Source: Tardiphaga sp. (GTDB lineage Bacteria > Pseudomonadota > Alphaproteobacteria > Rhizobiales > Xanthobacteraceae). Taken from it: a DNA stretch of 7,720 nucleotides. The stretch lies in contig JAQGJF010000437.1 in assembly GCA_028290765.1 (NCBI GenBank), forward strand, positions 1 to 7,720, given 5' to 3'. Within the stretch, counting starts at the first letter, position 1; each line of letters starts with the position of its first letter. This document shows positions 1-6,773 of the stretch, piece by piece. The translations under genes were made by a program, and so were the position numbers. The notes beneath the pieces are model-generated. The model worked only from the letters and a program-made list of their open reading frames with translations. It was not told the DNA's origin and ran no database searches.

Positions 1-351
1 CCGCATCACGATATCGCGCGCCGTGACGAGCATACCCGGGGTACAGAAACCGCATTGCAGGCCGTGCTCCAGCGAAAACGCCCGGCGCAGCCTTGCCGTG
101 ACCGCATCATTCTCGAGGCCTTCGATCGTATCGACGGCCGCGCCATCGCAGAGGGCGGCATAGGTGATGCACGATCGCGCCGGCCGGCCATCGATTAGCA
201 CGGTACAGGCGCCGCAGACGCCCTGTTCACATCTGAGATGGGTGCCCGTCAGTCGCAACTTCTCGCGCAGGAAGTCAGCCAGATGGGTCCGCGGTTCAAC
301 GCCGTGGGCAACCGGCTTGCCGTTTACCGTGAAATGAAGCTGCCTGATCAT
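1..351 (-). CDS. [2Fe-2S] small subunit of the molybdenum hydroxylase (CoxS-like), 3'-truncated by window edge
   Basis: Iron-sulfur subunit that carries electrons from the molybdenum site to FAD. The reading frame from the ATG at 351 is open through base 1 and gives 117 residues, so it has no stop in the window. The N-terminal MIRQLHFTVNGKPV is the usual opening of the family. The plant-ferredoxin-type cluster ligands are C41, C46, C49 (CEQGVCGAC) and C61 (ARSC). The second cluster begins with C100 and C103 in QCGFCTPGML; its other two cysteines, normally in a CRCxxY-type motif about 30 residues later, lie beyond the window. The glutamine before C100 and the GFCTPG motif are typical contacts near the molybdopterin. 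About 40-50 C-terminal residues are missing compared with the usual 155-165. The start overlaps the medium-subunit stop as ATGA. Confidence 0.95.
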   Translation of the reverse strand, partial: MIRQLHFTVNGKPVAHGVEPRTHLADFLREKLRLTGTHLRCEQGVCGACTVLIDGRPARSCITYAALCDGAAVDTIEGLENDAVTARLRRAFSLEHGLQCGFCTPGMLVTARDIVMR

Positions 352-1169
352 TGCAGGGCCTGCCTGAACGCGCGCTGCACGACGGTCATTTGTTGTCGGG
401 CGCCGATGGAGTTCGTGAGGCCGCGCCCGGCGAGCGTTGCCAAAACCGCCGCTTCATCCAGTTCCAGCCCGTCATGACGGCAGAGCGGACGAAAGTCCGG
501 AATGACAATCTGCCGCCCTTCCGTCGCGCCGAATGCCATTCGAAAAATATCCTGCGCCGGATCGATCTTGATGGCCGCGACGGCCATCGCGAACTCCCCG
601 GTCTTCCGGCACAGTTTTTGATAACCCCATCGTCCGGCTGCGGAGAGCCGGGGGATGCGGATGGCGACCAGGATCTCGCCGGCGACCATGGCATTTCCGA
701 AAGCCCCGACGATAAAATCGTCGATCGGCAGGGTCCGGCGTCCGTTCCGTCCTTCGATGATGCAAGAGGCACCGAGGCCGCACAAGGCGGCCGGCCAGTC
801 GGCGGCCGGATCGGCATGACAGACGCTGCCGCCGATAGTGCCCCGGTTGCGAACCGCGCGGTAGGCGATGTTGGCCGCGATAGCGGGAAGCATCGCCAGG
901 CCGTGTCGCGGCAGTTTGCCGTCCTCGATGCACGCGGTGGTGACGCAGGCGCCGATCGTCACCCCGTCTTCGTCTTCATCCACCTGCGTCAACTCGGAAA
1001 TGCCGGTAATGTCGATGAGAACTCGCGGCCGCACCAGCCGGAGGTTCAGCATCGGCCCAAGGGATTGGGCCCCGGCGACAATGGATGCATCACCGCCCGA
1101 TCCCGACAGCAACGCCACGACCTCCGTGACGCTGCGCGGACGCACGACGTCGAACGCCACCGGTTTCAT
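348..1169 (-). CDS. FAD-binding medium subunit of the molybdenum hydroxylase (CoxM-like)
   Basis: Flavoprotein subunit passing electrons from the iron-sulfur clusters of the small subunit to the final acceptor. The 273-residue protein has both FAD contacts of the family: VAGAQSLGPMLNLRL at 31-45, matching 'AGGxSLxPxMxLRL', and RNRGTIGGSVCHADPAAD at 106-123, matching 'TIGGxxxHxDPAAD'. A later KLCRKTGEFAMAVAAI (185-200) matches the conserved 'RxGDFAxAxVA' strand, followed by a CO_deh_flav_C-like C-terminal domain. It is slightly shorter than the usual 285 or so residues, mainly at the C-terminus, with nothing essential visibly lost. Its ATG overlaps the large-subunit stop and its TGA overlaps the small-subunit start, both as ATGA, so translation is probably coupled for 1:1:1 assembly. 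Its start has only a G-rich run (GGGGG) upstream. Confidence 0.93.
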   Translation of the reverse strand: MKPVAFDVVRPRSVTEVVALLSGSGGDASIVAGAQSLGPMLNLRLVRPRVLIDITGISELTQVDEDEDGVTIGACVTTACIEDGKLPRHGLAMLPAIAANIAYRAVRNRGTIGGSVCHADPAADWPAALCGLGASCIIEGRNGRRTLPIDDFIVGAFGNAMVAGEILVAIRIPRLSAAGRWGYQKLCRKTGEFAMAVAAIKIDPAQDIFRMAFGATEGRQIVIPDFRPLCRHDGLELDEAAVLATLAGRGLTNSIGARQQMTVVQRAFRQALQ

Positions 1170-3541
1170 CGACCGCCCCCGGGGATTGCGGCCGACGTCG
1201 GGCCGTGTTGAAGCGCCGCGAGGATTCTTCCAGGCGTGACCGGCAATTCATGAATCGCAACGCCTTTGGACCTCAGGGCGTCGTTGATCGCACATAGCAA
1301 GGCCGCCGGTGGCCCGACTGCGCCGCCCTCGCCGATTCCCTTGACGCCGAATTCGGTATGAGGCGACGGCGTTTCCATATGGAAGATCCGGACGTTCGGC
1401 ACCTCGGTCGCACCCGGCAAAATGTAGTCGATCAGGGTCGAGGCCAGCGGCTGGCCCTGCAAATCGAACGGCGTGGCTTCATACAGGCAAGTGCCGATCC
1501 CCTGCGCCGTGCCGCCGCAAATCTGACCGTCCACGATCATCGGATTGACCATCGTGCCGCCGTCCTCGACGACGACATAATCCAGAATTTCAATCAGGCC
1601 GGTGCCGGGATCGACCGCCACCACGGCCGCATGGGTCGCATAGCTGAAGGTCCCAAGGTCGCTGCCGGCACGGTAGCCTTCAATCACCTCGAGGCCGCCG
1701 CGATCGACCCCGGACGGCAGATTCTGCGGTTGCAGATACCAGCACCGCGCCACTTCGCGCAGGCTGACGCTGCTGTTCTTGCCGGATACAAGGCCATTCG
1801 CCACCGTCACATTGGCGGGATCGTCCTGCAGCAGCCAGGCGCCGATCGCCGCAGCACGCGCCGCGATTACTTTCGATGCCGCGGCCACCGCACCTCCGCC
1901 CATCACGATCGCCCGCGAGCCCCAGGTCGCCGTGGAGTACGGCGTATTCAGCGTGTCGCCCTGCATCACCTTGATGCGGTCGAACTCGATTCCCAGTATT
2001 TCATGGGCGATCTGGGCAAAGGTGGTCTCGTGGCCCTGGCCATGGGAGTGGGTGCCGACCTTGACTTCAAGGTCGCCGTCCACCGTCAGCTTGACGCCGG
2101 CCTGCTCGTATCCAGGCACGATCGGCCGGCCCCAGGCGGCCATGACCGATGTCCCCATCGCGCCCTGCTCGACATAGAACGACAGCCCGATCCCGATCAG
2201 CCGACCATCCGCTTCCGCGCTCTGCTGGCGCCGGCGGACGGCGGCGAGATCTATCTTTTCAATGGCGAGGCGAAGACATTGGGGATGATCGCCGCTGTCG
2301 AAATGTTTCCCCGTCGTTGCCGAATCCTTCATCTGCGCGGGGTGGACCATATTGAGCAGCCGCAGCTCGCAGGGCTCCATGCCGATCTCGTGAGCGATGG
2401 CATCCATGCAGACTTCCATCGCCAGGCAGACGCCGGGCCGCGCCACCCCCCGGTAGGGCAGGATCGGACATTTATTGGTGGCGACCGCGGTGGAGCGGCA
2501 GCGATAGGCAGGGATGATGTAGGGGCCGGGCAGCAGGTTCGCGATCTGCGCGGCCTCCACCGAGGACGAAACCGGATAGGCGGAATAGGCGCCGGCATCG
2601 ACATGCGCCACGCAGTCCAGCGCCAGGATCTTGCCATCCTGCGATGCGTAGCAGGTGATGTCGTAATGATGTTCCCGGCAATTGGCATTGGCGCTCAGAT
2701 GTTCGCGGCAATCCTCCAGCCAGCGGACTGGATGATCGACCCGTCGGGCGAGCCAGGCGATCGCCACCTCTTCGCAGCTCAGCAACCCCTTGTAGCCGAA
2801 TCCGCCTCCGACATCGGGAGAGATCACCCGGATGTCGCCGTCCGGAATGCCCAGGGTCTCGGACAGTCCGGTCTGCACGCAGTGCGGAAACTGGGTCGAA
2901 CTGATGATGGTGAGAAATTTGAGCCGGGCATCGCGATAGCCGATGACGCCGCGGCCCTCCATCGGAAACATGCAATGCCGTGAGGTCCGGATCCGGTGCC
3001 GGACCTTGACGGCCGCCGTTGCCGCGATGTCCTCGATCGCGGCCTCGCGGCGGAATTCAACCACCGAGTTGTCGTCCCATTCGTCATGAACCAGCGGCGA
3101 CCCATCGAGACACGCCTCCAGCATGTCGACGACGGCCGGCAATTCCTCGTATTCGACGACCACCGACTGCGCAATATCTTCCGCTTCCGCGCGCGTCGGC
3201 GCATAGCAGATCGCGACCAGCTCGCCGACATAGCGCAGCTTGGAGGTGGCCAGAATCGGCTGGAAGGATCGCTTGAAGTTCTTGCCGGGCGGCGCCGACA
3301 GAATGGGGTTGACGTCCGAGAGGTCGGCCGCGGTGAAAACGCATTCGCGGAATTGCCGGGGAATATTGACGCCGGTCAGCCGCGCGTGGGCAACCGGACT
3401 CCTCACAAATGCAACTTCCTGCATTCGGTCGAGCCAGATGTCGCCGACATATTCGCCACGCCCGCGCAGGAACCGGTCGTCCTCCTTCCGCAGGACCGAT
3501 TGACCGACTCCGAATCCCCGCGGCTCATCACTTTTTTCCAT
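1166..3541 (-). CDS. Molybdopterin-binding large subunit of a xanthine dehydrogenase-family hydroxylase (form-II CoxL-like)
   Basis: Catalytic subunit (791 residues, normal for the CoxL group) of a three-subunit molybdenum hydroxylase, which inserts water-derived oxygen into an N-heterocycle, aldehyde or similar substrate. The N-terminal GVGQSVLRKEDDRFLRGRGEY is the usual opening and is followed by the small a/b hammerhead domain (about 25-135). Cofactor-domain signatures are DVGGGFGYKG (243-252), HSHGQGHETTFAQ (498-510), GSRAIVMGGG (541-550) and the catalytic-glutamate motif GVKGIGEGGAVGPP with E738. The active-site loop reads PYRGVARPG (362-370), like the AYRGAGR loop of form-II enzymes; the AYxCSFR loop with the Cu-binding cysteine of true CO dehydrogenase is absent. 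It is therefore unlikely to oxidise CO. AGGG lies 6 bases before the ATG. The stop overlaps the next start as ATGA. Substrate is unknown; the neighbouring hydrolases suggest a pyrimidine-like ring. Confidence 0.93.
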   Translation of the reverse strand: MEKSDEPRGFGVGQSVLRKEDDRFLRGRGEYVGDIWLDRMQEVAFVRSPVAHARLTGVNIPRQFRECVFTAADLSDVNPILSAPPGKNFKRSFQPILATSKLRYVGELVAICYAPTRAEAEDIAQSVVVEYEELPAVVDMLEACLDGSPLVHDEWDDNSVVEFRREAAIEDIAATAAVKVRHRIRTSRHCMFPMEGRGVIGYRDARLKFLTIISSTQFPHCVQTGLSETLGIPDGDIRVISPDVGGGFGYKGLLSCEEVAIAWLARRVDHPVRWLEDCREHLSANANCREHHYDITCYASQDGKILALDCVAHVDAGAYSAYPVSSSVEAAQIANLLPGPYIIPAYRCRSTAVATNKCPILPYRGVARPGVCLAMEVCMDAIAHEIGMEPCELRLLNMVHPAQMKDSATTGKHFDSGDHPQCLRLAIEKIDLAAVRRRQQSAEADGRLIGIGLSFYVEQGAMGTSVMAAWGRPIVPGYEQAGVKLTVDGDLEVKVGTHSHGQGHETTFAQIAHEILGIEFDRIKVMQGDTLNTPYSTATWGSRAIVMGGGAVAAASKVIAARAAAIGAWLLQDDPANVTVANGLVSGKNSSVSLREVARCWYLQPQNLPSGVDRGGLEVIEGYRAGSDLGTFSYATHAAVVAVDPGTGLIEILDYVVVEDGGTMVNPMIVDGQICGGTAQGIGTCLYEATPFDLQGQPLASTLIDYILPGATEVPNVRIFHMETPSPHTEFGVKGIGEGGAVGPPAALLCAINDALRSKGVAIHELPVTPGRILAALQHGPTSAAIPGGGR

Positions 3542-3547
3542 CGTGCA

Positions 3548-3551
3548 CCCT
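3548..3551 (-). promoter_or_regulatory. Ribosome binding site for the molybdenum hydroxylase large subunit
   Basis: AGGG on the minus strand, 6 bases before the ATG at 3541, within the 58-base gap (3542-3599), which is the only real intergenic space in the window. An 8-base palindrome AAGCGCTT (3552-3559) touches it. I see no -35/-10 pair and no terminator hairpin with a T run in the gap. Confidence 0.5.
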
Positions 3552-3599
3552 AAGCGCTTCCATGAAGTGTCGACGATGATGTGGTCCGGGGCATCGCAT

Positions 3600-4391
3600 T
3601 CAGGGCCGCAGGAACTGCAGCGCCACGTTCAGAAATTTTTCCGGAGACGTCTGCGACACGGCGTGACCGCCCCATGGAAGCCGTGCAAGTTCGGCGTGCG
3701 GGATGCCGGCCGCGAGTTCCTCGGAGAGGTGCATCGGCGTCAGTTGGTCGTCCTCGGCACACAATACCAGCGTCGGCGCGGCGATTTCCCGCTGGCGCGA
3801 TCGCCGGTCGAAAGCCACGATCATGTCGATACGGGCCGCGAGGACATCTGCCGCCGGCGTCGTGGCGACCAGGCCCGAAAGCAGCGATTCAAGGCGCCCG
3901 GCGTCTTCGCTGATCCATGAAGGGGGATACAGGAAAAGTGGGGTCGCACGCTGGTAGGCGACCACGCCGGATCCCTGCAGCAGGGCCTTTCTCGCTTCGA
4001 AGCACAGCGCGAAAAAAGCATCGGGGCCGGCCCATCCGGCATACAGCACGAGTTTGAACAACCGCCGCGGATGATCCTGCGCCAGCACCTGACCGATGGC
4101 CGCCCCGGTCGAATGACCGAGAACGCCGGCTTGCCGGATTCCAAGGTGGTCCATCAGGGCGACGACGTCGTCGGTCAGTGCTTCCACCGTGTGGTCGATG
4201 CGGCTTCCGCGGCTGTCGCCGATGCACATATGATCGTGCGTGATCACCGTGAACTCGCGAGACAGCGCCGGCACGATGTTCGCCCAGTAGTGGCGCGAGC
4301 CACCGAGCCCCGTCACCAGAAACAACGGCGGGCCGTTACCTGCGACGTCATAGGCCAGATTGCCATCGGGACGTTCAAGGAATTCCGGCAT
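3600..4391 (-). CDS. RutD-like alpha/beta hydrolase
   Basis: Predicted soluble alpha/beta-hydrolase-fold enzyme of 263 residues, close to the length of E. coli RutD. The fold markers are in order: oxyanion-loop region LFLVTGLGGSRHYW (23-36), strand and turn ITHDHMCIGDS, nucleophile elbow GHSTGA with S94, acid D215 in LCAEDDQLTP, and catalytic H243 in PWGGHAVSQTSPEKF. RutD-like features are PLFLYPPSW in the cap (151-159), the GW after the elbow strand, and the GGHA...T.PE.F ending. In the Rut pathway RutD speeds aminoacrylate breakdown; here the reaction could be that or hydrolysis of another amide, carbamate or ester. The open frame extends to 4454 but would overlap the previous gene by 61 bases, and the homology begins at MPEFLERPDG. 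The ATG at 4391 has GGGAG 7 bases upstream and sits 2 bases after the previous stop. N-formylmaleamate deformylase (NicD)-like activity is an alternative. Confidence 0.85.
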   Translation of the reverse strand: MPEFLERPDGNLAYDVAGNGPPLFLVTGLGGSRHYWANIVPALSREFTVITHDHMCIGDSRGSRIDHTVEALTDDVVALMDHLGIRQAGVLGHSTGAAIGQVLAQDHPRRLFKLVLYAGWAGPDAFFALCFEARKALLQGSGVVAYQRATPLFLYPPSWISEDAGRLESLLSGLVATTPAADVLAARIDMIVAFDRRSRQREIAAPTLVLCAEDDQLTPMHLSEELAAGIPHAELARLPWGGHAVSQTSPEKFLNVALQFLRP

Positions 4392-4393
4392 TT

Positions 4394-5125
4394 TCAAGCT
4401 CCCGCGGGGTCGCCAGCGAGCGCGGCGATCGTCTTTTTGCTGGAAGCGACCCAACCGAAGAAGCGGGTGACATTGAACACGGTCGCCTCGAAGATCGAAT
4501 CCGACCCGGCCTGCAAAGTCGCGTCCGGAATCATCAGAGCGAAGAACTCGCGATGATAGGCATCGCGCAAGGTGGCCTCGACGCAGACATTGGTGTTCAC
4601 GCCGACCAGAAGAATGGTCGTGACGCCGCGCGCGCGAAGCAGTTGTTCGAGGTTTGTCCCGGCAAAGCCGCTGTAACGGGCCTTGGCGATCACGGCCTCC
4701 CCGGCCACCGGGCGCATCGGTTCGACGAAGTCGTGATCCCAGGTGCCATGGGTGATCAGCTTGCCGCGCTCGGCCGAATTCGAGCGCATGTATTTCAGCG
4801 CATTCGACTTGTGCCAGACCGGTGCCGTCGGCCCGCCGGCTTCGGTCTGAAGTGCGTCGAACCCATTCTGCAGGTGGACGACAAACATGCCGGCGCCACG
4901 CGCAGCCGCCAGAACCGCCGCGGCCTTTTCGATCACCGGCGGACTGGTGGTGACGTCAAAACCGACCCGGTCGAGATAGCCGCCCTTCGACAGATAGGCA
5001 TTCTGCATGTCGACCACGACCAGAGCCGTAGCGGCCAATCCGACGGTCAGGCTCTCCGGCTCCGCTTCGATCGTGAAGGCATCCGGGGCGCGCGACAGGA
5101 TGATGGCGGGGCTGGATGCAGCCAT
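4394..5125 (-). CDS. rutB: RutB-like cysteine hydrolase (isochorismatase superfamily), probable ureidoacrylate-type amidohydrolase
   Basis: Predicted cytosolic amidohydrolase. E. coli RutB, in the Rut pyrimidine pathway, splits (peroxy)ureidoacrylate to an aminoacrylate compound, CO2 and ammonia. The resemblance is detailed rather than superfamily-level: VVVDMQNAY, GGYLD, GFDV, EAGGP, HKSNALKYMR, GKL, RYSGF, NTNVCVEATLRD, DAT-QAG and FFGWV all occur in order, as I recall them from RutB. The catalytic triad reads D39, K148 and C181, numbered from the chosen start. The spacing (109 and 33 residues) equals that of D24/K133/C166 in E. coli RutB as I remember it. The ATG at 5125 (243 residues) has GGAG 9 bases upstream. 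An alternative ATG at 5140 adds five residues, overlaps the permease gene and has AGGA only 3 bases away. About 15 residues precede the usual RutB N-terminus. The true substrate is not proven because RutA is not in the window; NicF-type maleamate amidase is a less fitting alternative. Confidence 0.82.
   Translation of the reverse strand: MAASSPAIILSRAPDAFTIEAEPESLTVGLAATALVVVDMQNAYLSKGGYLDRVGFDVTTSPPVIEKAAAVLAAARGAGMFVVHLQNGFDALQTEAGGPTAPVWHKSNALKYMRSNSAERGKLITHGTWDHDFVEPMRPVAGEAVIAKARYSGFAGTNLEQLLRARGVTTILLVGVNTNVCVEATLRDAYHREFFALMIPDATLQAGSDSIFEATVFNVTRFFGWVASSKKTIAALAGDPAGA
4399..4403 (-). promoter_or_regulatory. Ribosome binding site deciding the start of the RutD-like gene
   Basis: GGGAG on the minus strand, 7 bases before the ATG at 4391 and overlapping the last codons of the RutB-like gene. 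It favours this start over the in-frame ATG at 4454. Confidence 0.7.
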
Positions 5126-5129
5126 TCGG

Positions 5130-5978
5130 TCAGGCTCCATATTTCCTGAGCGCCAGCGCTTCGGCCATCACGATCAGCCCGTACAGGATCAGCCCGATGA
5201 CGCAGAGCACGACGATCGACGCGAATATCAGGGTCATCTCGGCCTGCGAAGCCGCGAACAGGATCATGTAACCGAGGCCGGCCTGCGCCGTGATGAATTC
5301 GCCGACGATGACCCCGATCATCGCAAAGGTGATGGCGATCTTGAGTCCGGAAAACAGATGCGGCACGGCGGCCGGAAACCGGACTTTCGCGTAAATTCGC
5401 GACTCGTCGGCGCCCACCGCCTTGCACAGACGCAACAGATCGCGGTCGACCGACATCAGGCCGGTCAACGTCGCCACCACTACCGGGAAGAACGAGATGA
5501 AGACCGCAAAGGTGATGCGCGACGTGCTGCCGATGCCGAGCCAGACGATGAACAGCGGCGCCAGCGCGATCTTCGGAATCAGCTGGAACAGAACGATGTT
5601 CGGATAGAGCGCGTCGCGGACCAGGCGCGACTTGCATATCAGCACCGCAAGCCCGATTCCCAAGACCATCGAGATCAGAAAGCTGGCGATCGTCTCCAGC
5701 GTCGTCGGAACTGCCTGGCGGAGCAGGAAGGGGAGCGTTTCCACCAGGCGATAGGCGACCGCGGACGGCGCGGGAAGAAGGGTGTTCGGGATCTGCTTGA
5801 TCCGGACCACGGCTTCCCAGCATCCGATCACCAATGCCGCGGCGAGGACGGGCAGGACGACCAGACGGGCCTGGCCGCGAATCGCGCTCAATCGGGTCGG
5901 CAATTTCAGAGCTGACAGCGGACGCCGCAGCTGGTCCACGCCCGCTGCCGCCGGGGTCGATTTGTTCGCGGCTTGCAT
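5130..5978 (-). CDS. ABC transporter permease (NitT/TauT/SsuC type)
   Basis: Inner-membrane subunit forming the import channel. The protein has about 282 residues with a cytoplasmic N-terminal stretch, then hydrophobic segments at roughly residues 40-58, 95-117, 128-149, 158-175, 212-240 and 250-275, giving the six-helix BPD_transp_1 layout. The EAA-type coupling loop is visible at about 187-219 (CKAVGADESRIYAKVRFPAA), where the ATPase docks. N-terminal 'LLPAPSAVAYRLVETL' and 'LIPKIALAPLFIVWLGIG' are close to the SsuC/TauC consensus. Two adjacent starts are possible: GTG at 5981, which overlaps the ATPase gene by 4 bases (GTGA), or ATG at 5978, where the ATPase stop and this start share a base (TGATG). 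I chose the ATG; the difference is one residue. The stop at 5130 falls 4 bases before the preferred start of the next gene. Confidence 0.94.
   Translation of the reverse strand: MQAANKSTPAAAGVDQLRRPLSALKLPTRLSAIRGQARLVVLPVLAAALVIGCWEAVVRIKQIPNTLLPAPSAVAYRLVETLPFLLRQAVPTTLETIASFLISMVLGIGLAVLICKSRLVRDALYPNIVLFQLIPKIALAPLFIVWLGIGSTSRITFAVFISFFPVVVATLTGLMSVDRDLLRLCKAVGADESRIYAKVRFPAAVPHLFSGLKIAITFAMIGVIVGEFITAQAGLGYMILFAASQAEMTLIFASIVVLCVIGLILYGLIVMAEALALRKYGA
5135..5138 (-). promoter_or_regulatory. Ribosome binding site for the RutB-like gene
   Basis: On the minus strand GGAG lies 9 bases before the ATG at 5125, inside the last codons of the permease gene. It supports the 5125 start over the ATG at 5140, whose first bases are part of this same motif (ATGGAG). 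Confidence 0.55.
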
Positions 5979-6769
5979 CACTGCACGCTCGGGGTTGATC
6001 GGTGAATCGAAGCCTTGAGATGAAGATACAATTCGTTGAAGCGGGGATCGGCCTCGATCGACGGATCACGCGGGCGCTCGAATGGTATCCTGACATCCTC
6101 GATGATGGTGGACGGCCGGCGCCCCATGACGAGAACGCGGTCCGACAGGAAGATCGCCTCGCGAATCGAGTGCGTGATGAAAATGGCGGTCTTTCGCGCC
6201 GTATCCCAGATCCGGGCGAGCGCATATCCCATCTCGTCGCGCGTGATCGCGTCCAGCGCGCTGAACGGCTCGTCCATCAACAGGATGCGCGGATCGTTGA
6301 CGAGCGCGCGCGCCAGCGCGACGCGCTGCCGCATGCCGCCCGACAGTTCGCGCGGCCGCTTGTCGCGAAAGGCCCACAGATCGACCATCCGCAGCAGGCT
6401 TTCCGCGCGCACCCGGCTTTCCGCGGGCACGGCGCCGCGCATGTCGATCGGGAACAGGACGTTTTCCAGCACGCTGCGCCATGGCAGCAGCGTCGGATCC
6501 TGAAACATCATGCCGGCATCGATCTGCGGCCCCGACACCGGCAGACCATCGAGCGTGATGGTGCCGGAAGTTGCGGCCTCGAGCCCCGCGATCATCAGCA
6601 TCAGGGTGCTCTTGCCGCATCCGGACGGTCCGAGAATGGCGACAAAGTCACCGCGCGCGATTTCAAAATCGGCCTCCGCCACGGCTTCCACCGCGCCGGA
6701 AGGCGTTTCATAGATCTTGCGGACATGCGACGCGGTGATCGCCTTGAACGTGTCGGTTTCAGCCGACAT
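5978..6769 (-). CDS. ABC transporter ATP-binding protein (NitT/TauT/SsuB type)
   Basis: Cytoplasmic ATPase that powers import with the adjacent permease and binding protein. The 263-residue protein has every ABC motif intact: Walker A GPSGCGKST at residues 47-55, Q-loop glutamine at 90 (MMFQDPTLLPW), signature LSGGMRQR at 142-149, Walker B RILLMDEP at 161-168 with catalytic E167, D-loop SALD just after it, and switch histidine H200 (FITHS). 'QDPTLLPW' followed by 'NV' and 'SGGMRQRVALARAL' is characteristic of the SsuB/TauB/ThiZ subgroup, and the length fits it. The ATG at 6769 lies 4 bases after the stop of the binding-protein gene and has only a weak Shine-Dalgarno, so translational coupling is likely. 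Its TGA overlaps the start region of the permease gene. The transported substrate cannot be told from this subunit. Confidence 0.95.
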   Translation of the reverse strand: MSAETDTFKAITASHVRKIYETPSGAVEAVAEADFEIARGDFVAILGPSGCGKSTLMLMIAGLEAATSGTITLDGLPVSGPQIDAGMMFQDPTLLPWRSVLENVLFPIDMRGAVPAESRVRAESLLRMVDLWAFRDKRPRELSGGMRQRVALARALVNDPRILLMDEPFSALDAITRDEMGYALARIWDTARKTAIFITHSIREAIFLSDRVLVMGRRPSTIIEDVRIPFERPRDPSIEADPRFNELYLHLKASIHRSTPSVQ

Positions 6770-6773
6770 GCGA

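Noticed and set aside
1358..2983. A 541-residue open frame on the plus strand opposite the large subunit.
   Set aside because: It lies fully antisense to a gene with intact family motifs, is rich in Arg, His and Asp as expected for a shadow frame in GC-rich DNA, and shows no recognisable domain.
1166..3541. The large subunit as an aerobic CO dehydrogenase (CoxL form I).
   Set aside because: The AYxCSFR loop and its Cu-binding cysteine are absent; the loop is PYRGVARPG.
3528..3599. A 23-codon minus-strand frame starting right after the alpha/beta hydrolase stop (TGAATG) and ending inside the large-subunit start region; also an A-run near its end.
   Set aside because: It has no good ribosome binding site and no recognisable product, and the A-run does not bring it into the large-subunit frame by a -1 shift. 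It is most likely chance.
3542..3599. The 58-base gap as an internal promoter or terminator.
   Set aside because: Apart from a ribosome binding site and an 8-base palindrome, I find no -35/-10 pair and no stem-loop followed by a T run.
5007..5915. A 302-residue plus-strand frame opposite the permease gene, highly charged (many Asp, Arg, Gln).
   Set aside because: The charge-rich composition is the reverse complement of hydrophobic membrane-segment codons; there is no domain and the opposite strand holds a clear permease.
5047..6225. A 392-residue minus-strand frame overlapping the permease and ATPase genes in another frame.
   Set aside because: It is Arg/Ser/Pro-rich with no motif, while the other frame on the same strand encodes convincing ABC transporter proteins.
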